From Phoronis australis (Eukaryota > Phoronida > Phoronidae): DNA of 62,699 nt. The position numbers and the translations under genes are program-made. Below the pieces are notes generated by a model, which had not been told where the DNA came from, ran no database searches, and was given only the letters and a program-made list of their open reading frames with translations. The DNA lies in the NCBI GenBank assembly GCA_002633005.1, contig NMRA01000618.1, positions 54,420 through 117,118 of the forward strand, in the 5' to 3' direction. Below are positions 25,501-40,500 of the stretch, one piece after another (positions within the stretch are counted from its first letter, which is position 1; every line of letters starts with the position of its first letter).

Positions 25501-28500
25501 TCTGGCTCACTTCTACTGTTTTCACCTTTCAATTCCAACTCTTGTAAACAGATGTCTTCAGATGCCTCCAGCCTGGTGTTGTTTTGACCTTTACTTGACT
25601 AACACTTGATCTTGTTTACCCCAGACCTCATGGCCAGGCTGTGGATCAATTTCTGCTAAGCTCTGTCTATGGTACCAGGGGAACCTGTCATTTACCCTTT
25701 GTGGAAAATGTGTACAGCTTTTTGTATACCTAAGACATTGTTATCATAATACAGTCATTTGCTGTTAGGCTTTCCCTAATTAAAGCTGAATTTTATGCCG
25801 TTTAGCTGACTGAAAAGTGAAAATTATGTTAGGCCTTTTACTCTTGCCCAATTCCTTTTACTTTATCTACAAAAGCATCATAATCATCGATGACTTAGGA
25901 AAACGCTTGAAGATGGTAAATGTACACATTACCTGTGACGGGAGTTGCTGGATAGTTCACCTACAATTAAGAATCAGATGAGCATGGTATTGTATTTAAA
26001 CCCCAAAGCACTTGTGTTGGGATTGAACATCGGTAATTAGTTAATATCTCTCCTAAATTATGACACAGCATGGCAAAGCTGTGAAATATTATTTTTTTCA
26101 TTTTTTCACAAACGATAAGTTGCCCGAAATGAAGTCTTTGTCAGTCGTGTATACCATACCTAACATTTGTATACCATTCTTACCATTGAACATTTTGCAG
26201 AAAATGTGCACTTTCGCAACATTGATACAATCTTTTGAAAAAATAAAAAGTCTAATTCCAGCTATTAGACAAATTAAATGTGCTTAAAAATTTATTGTTT
26301 ATTCTCACCTTTGCCACTCCCCCAGTAATCGCTTAGCAACGTATCCATTTTCCAGTTATTGTTGAGACACGCTCGTTTTTATGCACCGTCTGTGGTCAAC
26401 ATCAGGTGCCTCTTGGTGGCTATTGGTGCTGTCTTTGTATCTGGTGACTGGGTTTACACAGTAGCTTTTGACGCGGAATAAATAATGATTTTTGGTTTCC
26501 TGGGAAACTTTTCCTCGGGTTGTTGACTGATGTCACTATGTGCGCGCTCAAGTTTGCAAACAACAACGTGGTTATTTTCATACTTTCAACCACTGACTTT
26601 GGTTTTAGATGTTTATTTCTCTCTGCACCAACTACTAGTAACAGGTGACAAGTCGACTTAATGCTATCAGATGTCTCCCCCATCAACTTTTTTAACAGAC
26701 ATAGTTGTGCCATTTGTCCCTAGCTGTCAAGTGTGTTAGCAACAGTGTTATAACCTTCCTACCAGACAACACAGAGCTCGTTAATTGCTAGCTAATTTGA
26801 TGAAGATTGATCATAGAAATTAGCACCACTGGACTGTGCTGTTAATCAGTAGTACTGTCAGCTGTGATCCATGGGTTGTTAGCATACCAGGGGGTTAACT
26901 TCAAAGAAATTTTCAATAATTTGGAGTAAACTTGCAATTAATCTCATTGTTCTCAGCCACTGAACTTATAGAAGATGGCCTTTTGAGATGTTTAGTTGTG
27001 AGGAGATTTGTTGTTTTATGTGTTAAGGCACTTTCTCACTGACGCCGATTGGTTGATGTACGATGGAGCCTTGGTCAGTGAGAAAAGTTTATATCCGGTC
27101 TCAGATTGAAATTCAAAGTGCAAGTTTACTTCACAGTAAACACTAGCAAAGCTTCAACGGTCACACTGCTAAACCCTTGAGCCAGGTTTCTTGCTCCTCA
27201 GCTCGGTTTTAACCATATATTAATAAAGCATAAAAATATTTCCAGGTGATCAGTGCAATGGGCCCACATGTGAGGCCTGCGCACGTCTGGTACAACGTGT
27301 ATCAGACCGCTTGCAATTATTTTTAATAATTATTTTTCAACGGTTTGCTCTGTTGGAATACTTTAGATCGATGTTATCAAAATTATCAGGAGATTGTGAA
27401 CAATGAATTAAGATAATATAAGAGCTCTAATCATTTTGCTTACGATACTTGAAGCAACCAATGAACTCTGTTGAGGCCAAGGTGTTATCAAGTGTAATAA
27501 GAGCATTAAATTGCAGTATTTAAAAATCAAAACAACAGATGGTGTTCGTGGCACACCGCTGTCAAACTGCAGGCTCTCTTTATACAAAACGCCTTGTCCG
27601 AAAATTAAGTAACAAGGTGAATGCCAAAATTCATCACTTTCAAATCTTCAGAATCACGAAAATTCAATTTCGTATTGAATTTTGATGTCCGAAATTAGAG
27701 AGTGTCCCATAGTGGAGATTGTATGGCGTAGTTGTTCACTTGCATTTTTAGACACATTTATTTTTGATGTCCTGTTCTCATTGGTACGACTTTTTTCCTG
27801 AGTTCTAGTTTTTCATACATTTGAGGTACAATTTTGATCATTAAAGGCTATTTGAAGTCAACATGACCTTTCAGATGACTGAATCTGTAAACTCAAAGAG
27901 TTGAAATTCAAGCACCTAATTAAAATTTTGTTATTGGTTGGCTGCTAAGATAATTCCTTAGTTTCCATTTCCTATTTGTGTGATAACAACTTATTCCCGG
28001 GGGGGGGGTTCTGTTCGATGTAATGGGTGAAGGGTGCAGCTGCAAACACATTCAGAACAACACAACACATATGCGCATCTAGGAGAACATGTACCTGAGG
28101 TTATACCAAATGTTTAAACTCTCCTAATCCACCCAGACGAGACTGGGAAACCAAAGTACCCACTATCCTTGGGTGGTCTTAGCATCTCTCCCCTTAGTTA
28201 GCCTTACCACCCCCACACATACGAGGGCCCACCCCCGGGAGTTCATACCAGGTGTGATATGCATTCTGGTCCAAAATGGTTTAATCTGCCTTGGTTTCAA
28301 ATACATTCTGACACTCCCCGCCTTTGTTATGTGATCAAAAGCTTTTAGAATGCTTGACATAATCCTTGGAAATGGTTCACATTATGCTTGGCTACAAATA
28401 GAGAAATGCTTAGTACTGTTTTTGTTTTTCTTGAGATGACAACGAGTTTTTCTTTCATCAGGCTGATTGAAAGTGTTCATTAAACGCTTCCAAATCAGGC

Positions 28501-31500
28501 CGCGTGTTTTTTCTCTTTGCTAGAAGCTGTTCAATTTCTTATTAATGGCCTGTCACAAAGATGTTGCGGAAATTACTGATCGGCTTAAGTGTCTTGTCTG
28601 TGATTGATTTGTAATCAACTAACACATTTATAGTACATTTTATTTTACTACTTTTCACTAGCAGTTGCTGTCATGCATCGTATGGATTATCTGGCATTAT
28701 AAACTAATGAATGGATGTCTTGAATGAACGGATATGTGAAACAAATGAATAAATACAGACTAGTAGTATTAGTGGATCATAACATTTTAATTTCTGATTT
28801 CCAAATTGAAACATAAGTTTAAATAATAGCAAAATAAACTAAAAGAAGACTGCCTTCATACTATTTTGTATCCCCTCCCCCCACTGTGTCAGGTCATGCG
28901 GTGACAACTTCACTTTTTGCTTTTCATTGTTGAAGCATTCTCATTTTGAAAAAAAACATCTCGTCATGTTATGGATGAAATGTTGTTGTGCCCATTCGTT
29001 CATGTACAATCAGTCTTGTTCATGTGAAGGGAAGCAAACTTATTGTTAGTTTATGCCTCATGTGACTTTGTATCATGTTGGTCTTGAAGCCTTCCTGTTC
29101 ATTTATTACAATCGCATTAGGCTTTCTTTGAATAATAACGTCATCCATTAGCAAAATCAATTTTGAAAAATGATGTCAATTTCCTGAATGTAAACAGTGG
29201 AAAATGTCACCATACTAGATAAGTAAACTTGTTGGCCACTTTAAGAAGCTGATTTCAATTCTAATTAGAAGGACAAAAGGCATACAGTAGCAATTTCCTG
29301 ATTTCGGTAGCAAAACAGTTTGTGTTTTTCCATCCATGAAAGCGTGGACTGCTGTGAATTTGAGAGATACGACAATGTTCAGTTTGAAGGTACATAAAAT
29401 TACAGTCAAACCATGTTACAGCGACCCACAAGGACTTGTTTGAAATGTTAGTTGTACTCAATGTTCACTGTAACCAAAGCAACTTGTATGCAGTTGGCTT
29501 GATTTTTGACTCATGGAATGGAACGTTATGAAAATATAAACCAGGGCTCTGCTTCATGAAACTATCTTTGTCTTGCAACTTAAACCAAAACAGTAATCCC
29601 GTCACATGTCAATTCAGTCATTCCATCACTTGTCATGTTGCACTTGTCGAATAATGCTGTTGATGTCATGCCAACAATCACGCTTGAAACGGAGCCTGAG
29701 GTTTGGTATAATATGGTTGGACTGTATTTGTGATAGACCATTTTGGGGTTTCCCAGCTGAGCAGGCAAGTGTTACTTAATCACCATCTTATTGAATAACC
29801 TTGTTTGAAGCTAGTAGCTTTCCACATCGGAAACCGGCGTGAGATCTGTTGTACAGTCACTTGTTGGCACTGTGATGCCAACGGAATTGGGACAGCAATT
29901 CATGAGATTGGGTCTACTTTCAGCACCCTGCTAACGTCCATGTTTGACAAGTTATATCAGAGTCTTGCTAACCTGATCAAGTGGGCAGACAGTATCCTTA
30001 TCAATGGTGCTTCTTCTCTGGACCCCAAGAGCGCACACGAGACCATCACTGCCGTCGATGAAGTGATGAAGGTATACCTGTACTGAATATGACAACCTTC
30101 CTAAACATGAAATATCACGCATCACAACTCGAGCTGTTTGTAAATATTTTTTCACAAGCATTTTGAAAGTCTTGACGCATTAAAAAGTATTTTGCATATA
30201 TGCAAATTTATCAAAACGAGTTTTAGTTTAACGTATGCACAGTATTTTTAGGTGTTGTTCCACGCTCCCTGTGGAAGTCGTGGCAAATTGCGTCTTGCAA
30301 ATAAACATATGGCGCCAAGTACTCTGTGTTTCTCAGTAAATTAGGACTTAATTCTTCAAAAATGCGACAGAGGTTCAATTAAACTGCCAAGTAATTTTGA
30401 AAGCTTAATTAAATGTAGCGTACAACACAAACAGTATTTCTTTCACATAAGCCTATTCATTTGTTGACCGATACATCACATGGAAAAATTTCCTCTTTTT
30501 TGTTATCGGTCATTCCAAGCCCTGCTACTGTTTATAAGCCAGTAAGTGAATGTATGGAAAATTAAGCCAGCCTAATCACACATCTTGTTTCACAGCAATA
30601 TGAGAGCTGTTTTCCACAAACTGTTGCAAGATGTAAGGTCGCACTTGCTGCACTTCGTACAAAAATGTTCACTTGTTGAACGGAAAGAGTGAGGTCAATC
30701 CCATCGTTCAACACTCCAAACTCACCAACCATCGACCCCCATTTTGCTTGTTTGTTTTTTGCTTATCTTCTTGTATTCGTACAGGACATCCTTCAACTGG
30801 CCGCTGACAAACTTCAGAACAAGGGCTTCCTTACGCTGCCACGCAAGTCGTCCCGTTCCCCTTCTGTTAAGAATGTGTCGCCTTCTACAGGTCAAGACAG
30901 GTACTGAATACACCCGTACACATTTCGGTTATTTTGACACCGTCTTTTGGACTTGCTGAATAAATGAGAGTCGGTGCATTAGACCAAGCCCAGCACCTTG
31001 ACAAGCCAACTTATTGAGCCAAGCTCTCAAGCACTGATGTTTTGTCAGTTCTTATCAAGTCCAGGGGTTACCTCTAATCCAAATACGGGTACTAGTTGTG
31101 CCTAGTTTTATAGTGCTAAGTGCCCTAAGCCAAAAAATTTTTTTTGGTAGATGGTGGATTTTTAGCCGCTTTTAAGGTACCATGGACATTTTTGTTGGAG
31201 GTACCGAGACAATTATTTGATTGTCGAAACATTGCTACCTTGATATATTTAGAAAATACAGTGCTTGGCTCATTAGTTGCCTTTCTTTTTGGGGTTAAAA
31301 TGATGATTAAAGCCTCCATCAAAGAATGTCTCTGTCGTGGATAAGATAAAAAGGAGATAGACTTTCACAAACTAAATGGTATTATTTGTGCCATTGCATT
31401 ATTCTTAGCCCAGTTTCTCTCTGTTGTCAACATCTGGTCAGTACAACACGCTGTTGTCCACCTCTCATTTGTCATCGTAGCTCCCCCCCACCACACACAC

Positions 31501-34500
31501 ACAAGTCCATGGTTTTATTTACCATCTTGACTATGCATGCATTCCCCATGGAAGTGGGCAAGAGAGTGAGAGCAGTTTAGGCCTATATTTTCTGAAGCGT
31601 GTCAACAAGATTGTCAGAATATGGCTATTACACCATTCCCAAAATATTCAACATCATCACAAACTCCCGTGCTTCATAAGAATCACATGTGCTCAATTTT
31701 GGAGCGCATTTGAAATTAACAGTTATTCGGTAATTTGCATGGTGTGGTTATTGCTGACCCTCTAATCAACCTCTGATTGGTTATTGCAGCCCTCAGCGTA
31801 CATCTCTCCCTGACATTCCTCTCACACCGCGCGAGAAGGAGATTCTACAACAGACGAGCCTAAAGGTTGATCCAACAGGGGCAGATAACAACAACACTGT
31901 AATCACCAATGGGGAGCCACCCCCGAAGCCTCCACTGCCGTCAGAAAGAGTTCCTGTTATATTAAGCCAGTGAGTCAGGTCATACCTAAAAGAAGCCATT
32001 TTTATTCGTTCACATAATATACATGCTATTTACGTGGCTGCGTATTGCCTTCAACGTTAGACGTCTGTCATCCCCTGCTGTTTCTCCTAAACCCAGCAGG
32101 ATCTTGATGCGATTTGGCAGATGTCTTCCTGTGAAGCTGACAATTGACCACGAATTTTGTAACACATCAACTACTGCTCTGGCCCCTAGTGGCAATTTTG
32201 TTTTTTATATGTTTGCTTCTTTTGTCTTGAGAGTTCCTCGATGGATTATCATAGCATTTTGCAAATAAGTTTTTATTAAGGAGACAACCCCTTCCCATTT
32301 TTGGACAGTTCTGACATATCCTATGCCACCTATTTTTGTGGTTTTTTTTTGGTTTTTGAATTTGTTGTGCCTTCAAAGGAAAACGGTCATCAACGTTATG
32401 TCTCAGTGTTCTTTTCTTGAAATGTTACCTTAGTTCAAAGTTGAACATTGCCTGATTGATGTTCCTTTGTTTCCAGCCACAACTCGCCAACAGATGGTGA
32501 CGAGCCCCCACCTCTACCTGTCAAGAGACGATCCTCAGCTACAGACTCGCTCACAGGTGGCAGCACTCCTGCTAGTGCCAATCAATCGCCACAGCACGTT
32601 CTCTACAATGTGGTCAATATAGACACTGGACTACTTAATGCAAATACGTCACAATCTCCGCTCAATTTAAGTCCAACAAAGTCCTTGACAGACAGTGAAA
32701 CATCTAGTCTGTTGGGTTCTGGGGATGTATTTGACAATGATGGGCCTGTAGTTGTTAGGAAATCGCGAACTGTCAAGTACAACCTGTCACCTGGTTATGA
32801 TAATGTAGACGTGGCCTCGCCCTTCAGTGATCTTAATGACTTGACGCTGAAAATCAGCCAGTTGACGTCTAGTATAGATGGTCAAGTAGCGCCACCTATA
32901 CCGCAGAAGCAGCGGGAACGGGCGGGCTCAAATTACGACAATCTCACGGAAATGACTGAAAAGAAGGTCGTTCAGATCTCTGGTACTGGTCAACGATCGA
33001 CGCAAATAAAGACTTCAGGGTCAGGTAGCAATCTGATTGCCAGCACAGTGCACGAGTCATCTACAATGCACAAGTCGTCGTCATTCACCCAGTCAATGTC
33101 GTTCAGAGAGGGCGCCACGTCCAGCCAACAGTGGTCACAGTCCTCGTCAAGCTCAAGACAGTTCCAACAAACGTTTGGAACCGGCACCAACGGTGGCTTC
33201 AACACGGACACTTTCAGTGCATTTGGAAACAATGTGTTCCCCTCTCAGTTTCCACCCTTCCAGAATCCCAACAACATTTTTCCCGAAGGTACCAACATGG
33301 CTCCCGGTGGCACGTTGAAGTTCTCGGCTGTCGGGGGCAACCAACGGTTCGGCCAGGTGTCTGGAACAGGGCCGGACAACTCGCAGTTTCAGGCCAGTAT
33401 GGGCCAGAAGACACAGTTCAGACAGAATGCTCTGAAACAACAGATTGGTACTAACAGTCACCTGAGCTCTCATGAGTCGTTCTCCAGCACAGAGACATTC
33501 TCATCACTGTCGACTACTAGCATGGAAAGCCTCCAGAGGCCGCCACCGCTTCCGCCCAAGAAGAAGCATGGTAAGTATTAGAGGAACGGAACACAGCAGT
33601 ACACTTAGTATTGGTAGTTCTTAAACAAATCTCATCGACGACTTTCGTTGAATTTCATAGCGCCTCGTTAAAACCAGAACAAGATCAGATGAGAAACAAC
33701 AAGTCATTTGAAAATTGGTGGAATTTTTTTCTTTGGAAAAAATCTTGGTTTTCGACAAGAAGATGTATCATCTATTTTTATAAGACTTCCCTGTTTATTG
33801 GTAGCAGTTCTTAGAGACCTTTTTTATAAAAATTTGACCATACAATCTTCAGTTCAACTCGTCCCAGTTGGCTGAGTATAGCCGTGTGGCCTGGCTTAAA
33901 TCCACAGATTAACTTCATTGTTCCTGAATTGGTACACGGATGTCGACAAAACGTTTTACTGTTGTCCATTTCTGTGATCAGACAATTACTCCATGGACTG
34001 AATCCAGATCTCGGGGCGTTCTTAAACCTGTGAAATGCACTAAAGACTATACAGAACTCATCATGTCAAATTTTAATGAGCAAAAGTTGTAAATATGTAT
34101 ACACCCTGTTATTGCTCTGTGGAAAGGAGTGACATAAAGTATGCAAAAGTTCACTTTCAATCAGTAAATTCGACAATTTTTCTTGGAGAAGCAAGTTTAC
34201 TACCAGCAGTTAGTTTCCTGAAAAGTGACATCTTAAGAGCACGTCCACGAATGGACCAGGCAAAAAGTGATAAAGGCTATGTCACGGATTTCCTTGATTG
34301 TTTGCATGGTGGTAGGGGTTGATGCCCCAACCTTCATACCAACATTAATGTTTTTTGCGTGCGCCACCTTGTGGTTGCTATGGGAACGTGTTGTTTTTCT
34401 GCCAATTCCAAGCCTCGTTACAGCTACATTTTGGCACTTTTTGCGAACTTACCTTGCGAACAATAGTGCAAAATGAAACACTTCAAGTTTATCACTGAAT

Positions 34501-37500
34501 TGGGGTGTCTTTCAACTTGCCAGTCATAGAAAATGTCACGGTTTCAGTTGCATCTTAGCCGTTTTTGAGGGCTACCAGTTTAGCTAGTTTGTGGTGATTC
34601 CAAAATGCTGAAAATTGCCCTGTTTCCTGCCTCAATATCTCAGCTGAAGCCAAATTTAAAACAACAAAACTACAACCAGTGTTTAGATTGATCTTAGCTC
34701 TACAAAATAAAACCATAAAAAGTCTAGGCAATTACCCTTCTTCATACCGCATCGGGCTCTAGAAGTAGGGCACCTCACCAAAATTGTGCAACTGGCCAAT
34801 GTTTGCATAGTAACAAATGTATGCGAAGATTCAAAATACAGATTTGAAATCTTAAAATAGGCGATCGAACATATCAAGAAAGCTTTAATTTTTTTACTTT
34901 ACAGAAAAGAATGAGTAGCACAATAAGGCACGTTGGTTTCCTTTGACCCTGACGATAACGCTGCCAATAGCATGTGCATATACTCACCCTTTCAAAATGC
35001 ATTATGGTTGAGTAAAAAATCTATAAAGTAAGTCTTCAGTTTTACATAACTGCGAACTCGAATTCTGAAAATTTAGTGTGTGGGTCTGATTGAAATTTAG
35101 TTTTCTATTGTTCTCGAAGTCGGTTGATCGTGTCCCGACGCATCTCAATTCAACTAATTTTATAAAAAACAATAATAGGTGTATTGGGCCGGAAGGAGAC
35201 AACTGCATCTCCATACAGTGTATATCACCAAACCCGAACAAATCAGACAGCAAAGTAGTTAGTCATAAAAAAGAGATATATTGAAATGGNTGAGCCAGGA
35301 GTCCTAGTGGCTTGGCACTATGTCAATGTAGAAAAAAATATAATATTTGCAGGCGGTCTGGTAGGCGTTGTACCAGACGTTAACAGGCTGTGCATGTGGG
35401 CCCATTGCACTGATCATATGGAACCATTTCTATGCTTTATTAATATATAGTAAGAACTGGGCTGAATCGCTAGAAACCTGACTCAAGGGTCTAGCTCAAA
35501 CTCACAACCTCGGGTAAAGAAAGACAGCACCTATCAGGCCTCACTGTCTTCTTGTGTAGGACCTGCATTGTAATTGTAATTGCAACAAAATGTTTTTCTT
35601 GTTGCCAAATACTGTGATGTCAACTGTAGCAAAGCTGGGCAGAGTTTGGACAGAGTACTATAATTAGAGTCTCCAGAGTTTGTAGAACTTTATGTTCATT
35701 TTTTTAATGTGTAAAAAATTTATTCTGGAGTTATAAAACATTCATAAATATATTCACACAAGGTAAACCAGTTAATTGTGTATTTTATCTCAAAACTGTA
35801 AATGAAGAGTTGGAACTCGTCTGCGATCGAAATTTTTAGATTCACAGGCTTTGTAAAAAATGAACTTTTCCCAACATTTAGTAATTTTCAAAAGTATCTG
35901 TGTTTTCAGGTGCTCTATACGCGAGAGACTTCGAACTCCACCAATAAAATTAATGTGATTATTCCAGAGAATTAGTACTAAATTTGAGACATTAGGTCCT
36001 AAATGTTTTCCAAATGTAATGTCAGGCAGAGAAGAATTCAAATAGATTTGCCTATTGGACCAATAAGCATGTTTCCCCGTCCTGTTTTGAAGTATGCTAA
36101 ATTGCTCTTGACATGTACTGTTACGTTTGTAGTGGAGGCATACATGGAGATGTTTGGTAACTACAAGGGAGGTAACTACGACTTTGCTCGTCACTCCATC
36201 CACTCAATGAACTACTTTGAAGAACAGTGGTATCAGCACCAGATGGAGCTGTTCCACCCACGCTCGCACACTGTTAGCGTCATGTCCACCCTATCCTCGG
36301 ACAACTCCGATGTCTTATCCATTGGCTCTAATGACGACCCGTTTGCATCCATTGCTCCAGTGCTGCCACCTAAGAGGAAGTCTGTAAGTTATGGGTTTGT
36401 CTTCAGAAATGGCTTCAGGTGGCAAATGTGGGTTTTGTAAATTCCATTTGAATCAATTTAGCTACTTGTTTTAGGGGGTTGTCTGCAGTGGTTGTGACGT
36501 ATAGCACTCGTGACCGGGTATAATTGTGGAGTTCAGCTGTTTAGTGACTTTGGTCCTATATGGAAGTATGTTAAATTTGTTGCTGGCAAGTTTCATTTCC
36601 AAATTGGATTTTACTTGCACACAATATTTATCGGAGAAATTGGTTGTTGGCGAATTTTAGTTTGTCGTTGAGTCTGAGAGGAGTGAGCAGTTCATAGGTG
36701 GCGGAAATCTTGTGGGGTGTGTTCATTTTCTAATTATTTTGATTTTAATGCACGATTAATGACTGGTTGTCAAATATCAGTCTTCAAGTCAGTACTCAGT
36801 TAACATTACAATGCATTCAATAAAGAATCAAGCACAGAGGTTTGGTGATGGTCACGGATGGGAGTTCCGCATCTCAAGAACTAGTTTTCTCCACATAATA
36901 ACGGGCATCAGATTGGTTCTCAAAATCTGGTAGCCCTGTGAGTTACATCTGCAGAGTGAGCGATGAACTTGTTCGATGACGGCATTGCTGTTCTTTTGTT
37001 CACTGTGTTCTGCATGTGTCTGTGCTCCCTCTTTAGGCTATCGTAGCGCCACCTTCCACGTCTAGTAGTGAGCCCGGCGAGGATGAAGGTCCTGAACGCA
37101 GCGCCAGTATGGTCGTACAGCCTTCCTCACCTCTAGTCGAGGAGTGAGTATCATTGAAAAGCACGCTTTTACTGTGGAACATCTAGAGATTTTGTATATT
37201 GTTAATTTCATTGAGGGCTCTCTTGTGTCTACCCTAATTCTTTGAACAGCAAAAATAATAATGATAATAAGTATTATTGTGGTAATAAGTATTATTGTGG
37301 TAATAAGTATTATTGTGGAAAATTCTAATTGCAGAATGGCAGACTAACTTTCTTGTAAATTCTCTTCATTCGTTACTAGAGAAAATTACACTGAAGTTGA
37401 ACTCAGCTTTTGCACAGCCGTTATGACTGGGAATTGTGGATCATCTTGGCATGCACTGTACATATTCACTTGTGTCTGGGATAAACTTGACTATTGGCTG

Positions 37501-40500
37501 CTTGAAATACTGTTAAAGTGAAGTGATCGCTTCTGGTCGTATGGCCATGTCTGCTGACATTGCAGCTTTGAATAACTGCTATCCCACAATCCTTTGTGAA
37601 TATGACATGTCACACTGCCTGCTGAATGGTCAATGGAATCATTTGTTTAAACACATTCCTCGCCTCCCTAATTCCAGTAAACAGAGTGAACCCATGCGTC
37701 ACTCGCTTCCTGTCAAGATGTCCATCAAACAACAGAAGGCAAAATCCAGCTCCCTGGAGAAGGATGTCGACTCGGACTTCTCGGAGCTGAATACGCTGGA
37801 TGACGTGGATGTGTCAGATCAACTGGTCAGGAAAAAACAAGTATGTGTTTGTTTTCCGTTCGCTTAGTGTTAGGAAATGTCTTTTGGCAAATTAAGAATT
37901 GATGCTTTCCATTGGAGCTGTGGTGGCTGGTTTAGCATTCGTGACGAATTGTTTTCTGTATCTTTGGTAAAGAAATTGTGATATTAAGGCCGTGATTCAT
38001 TTTTATGCAAGACACGTCTGAGTGAAAATTCATTTGCGGAGAACAGCTTATTATTTTATATGACTTATTCTTATTAAAATGACATCAGCAAAAATTAAAT
38101 TTTGAAATTTAGAAGTGGAGCCACCACTATTGATTTAGAGGGCCCTGCTCAAAGACCACCAAGCAAAAGGGCCCCCTTTCTTAATAAGAGACATATCTTT
38201 TCGTCTATTTGACAGTAAACCACTGAATGCAGATGTTGGTACAGTGTTAAGATACCACAACATTTGTGTACATGCATTGTTATAGTTATCACTAGTAGTC
38301 GCTGTGTTTCCAACATTGTTGTCAGTTCCATCATTTTTTTAACTAGTTATCACCATGCCAAAACACGCTGCGTTGACTCAATTGCAGGGGGAAGATGGAC
38401 CTGACATCAGAGGTGGAACAGTTGATGCTCTAATAGTACACGCGACCCACGTCAGCAAGCATGGTGAGTACTGGCCAACACGATGGCTGTATGTATATAG
38501 TGTCTCTTACTATTTGGCCATTGCCAAATAATGTGTTGGGACTGGCATTGCTGACGCCATCTGTCACAATTCTGAGGTTGTATTAGTTCGGACATTTTCA
38601 TCAGTTTGGGTCATTGTGTCAATTTAGGCCTGCACAGTGCATGGGGCTCAGTTTATTTTTCTGTCAATATGTGTCACTTGTTTTCTTTTGCTGTGTGATA
38701 TGATAATATTGGTTGAATGTCATTTCTCTTATTCACAGACTTTATGTACCAAGAAGCCTTCCTCACCACATATCGCACATTTATCAGCCCGGAGAACCTA
38801 ATTGGCAAGTTACTCTACCGTTACCGCAAGTTCTCTCGTATGATAGAAGATAATAAGAAAAGGCTATCTCGCAACGCATTCTCACTGCTGGTTAGGGTTA
38901 TAGACGAACTCTGGTGAGTGGTGTATTTGTTACGCATTACAGACTCATATGTGTTAGATGATAGCGTGTTTTTAATGAATTAAATTACGTGCGAGTCTGT
39001 TGGTATTATGGCCTTAACCACTTCTGCTGCTCTCAAATGTGAATTTCTACCAAACCAGTCTAGGATGTTGTGGTTGTATTAAAGGTGCGGTACGGTTCAC
39101 GGATATTTTTGTCGGGAGGTAAGAAGGAAGTGACCCCCTCCCCAGCTGTCTTCCAGACATCTGGACGTCTGTAGTTGGCAAAGTATTCATGAACTGTCTG
39201 TTCTGTTACTGGACTAATTCTGCTATGTGACGCCTGCGTTAGCTGCAAATTGATTGCCAAACAAGTCAGGTCTTGTATGAAGAATTTCATATTTTTTAAC
39301 TCGGCAACAAAAAACTAATAGAATTCTGGTGTTTACTAAAGTATGTGAATTCTATTTGAATCTTTTTGGGTTTTTTTTTGTGTTTATGTTTTGAAGCAGG
39401 TCTTTTTACGTTAACTTTGTCCATTTCCATTCCAATCACAGAAAGTCGTGATCTCACGTTATCCCGTACAATCTCTTGCAGCGGTGGTGTGGATGACAAG
39501 GTACTAGAGCTATTGATGCAACAGGTGTTTGAACTTCTGTGTGACGGTGAGCTAATGTTAGCTCGTATACTGAGACGGAAGATCTTGGAGAAGTGCGAAG
39601 ACAAGACGAGCCCGTCAGAGGGGATGTTACCCACGCATACTCTCACAGCCAAGCCTCTAAGTCTGACGGACTTTAAGTCGCAGGAACTGGCCGAACAGAT
39701 GACGCTGCTGGACGCCGAGTTGTTCCAGAAGATTGAGGTCAGTCACGTGCCGGTATTGTGAGAAGTACTCGCTCTGCTTAGGGTTGTGTAAGACCTTATG
39801 GACATGTATGTGTATTGAGTAAAATGTCTACAAACGTGCAGATTATCACTAAATAATCTCATAGGGTTGGTAGAGTACAAATTGACTGTTTCTTATTTTC
39901 ACAACCAGAAAAGCATAATACCTTGACAGTTTTGGCTCCTATCAGCAGCCATCTTCCAGTGGCTCAGTGATGAACAGGGACGATGGAGGGTATAAGTTGT
40001 CTAACATTAGGAGCAGGAACAGCCTGATCACCATGACACCTATTGTCCAATTATAACTTCGAAAGATGGCTGCTGATAGGAGCCGAAACTGTCACAGTAG
40101 TAATGCTTTTCTGGTTGTGAAAATAAGAATCTATAAACCTGTACATTTTAACTCAGTGAAAGTACTTTCTGAAAGTGTAAATACTGTAGAATTTGACTGA
40201 AGACTTTTGTTAGCTTTAAATACCAATCTGCCATGATCGGGCCGTGGGAGTCTCTGCTTATGTACTACAGCAACGCATTCTTTTTGATGTGGTGCGGATG
40301 ATATATCACTGAAAGTATTGTCTCCACAGGGACACACTATCACCAAAGTCCCACGGATAAATTAACAGTTTAATAACAAAGCAGTGCATCAAGAAATGTA
40401 TTAAGAGCTCATTAATGCAATGCAGACACAATCGTATCTTCTGAGCTTCATCTAGATGTCAGACCAGTTGCAACCGTTATGTAGCACCACTGTAGTTCCT

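Larger units (their letters stand above)
30072..32476. other. C3G introns between the exons ending 30071 and starting 32477
   Basis: Introns 30072-30784, 30901-31789 and 31970-32476. Open frames here are short and unlike known proteins. No repeat family of the window was recognised in them. Confidence 0.6.

Noticed and set aside
33153-33473. Minus-strand frames opposite the large C3G exon
   Set aside because: They are shadow frames of the coding exon.
35790-36203. 137-residue minus-strand frame
   Set aside because: It runs opposite the C3G exon at 36133 and its upstream intron, with no recognisable domain.
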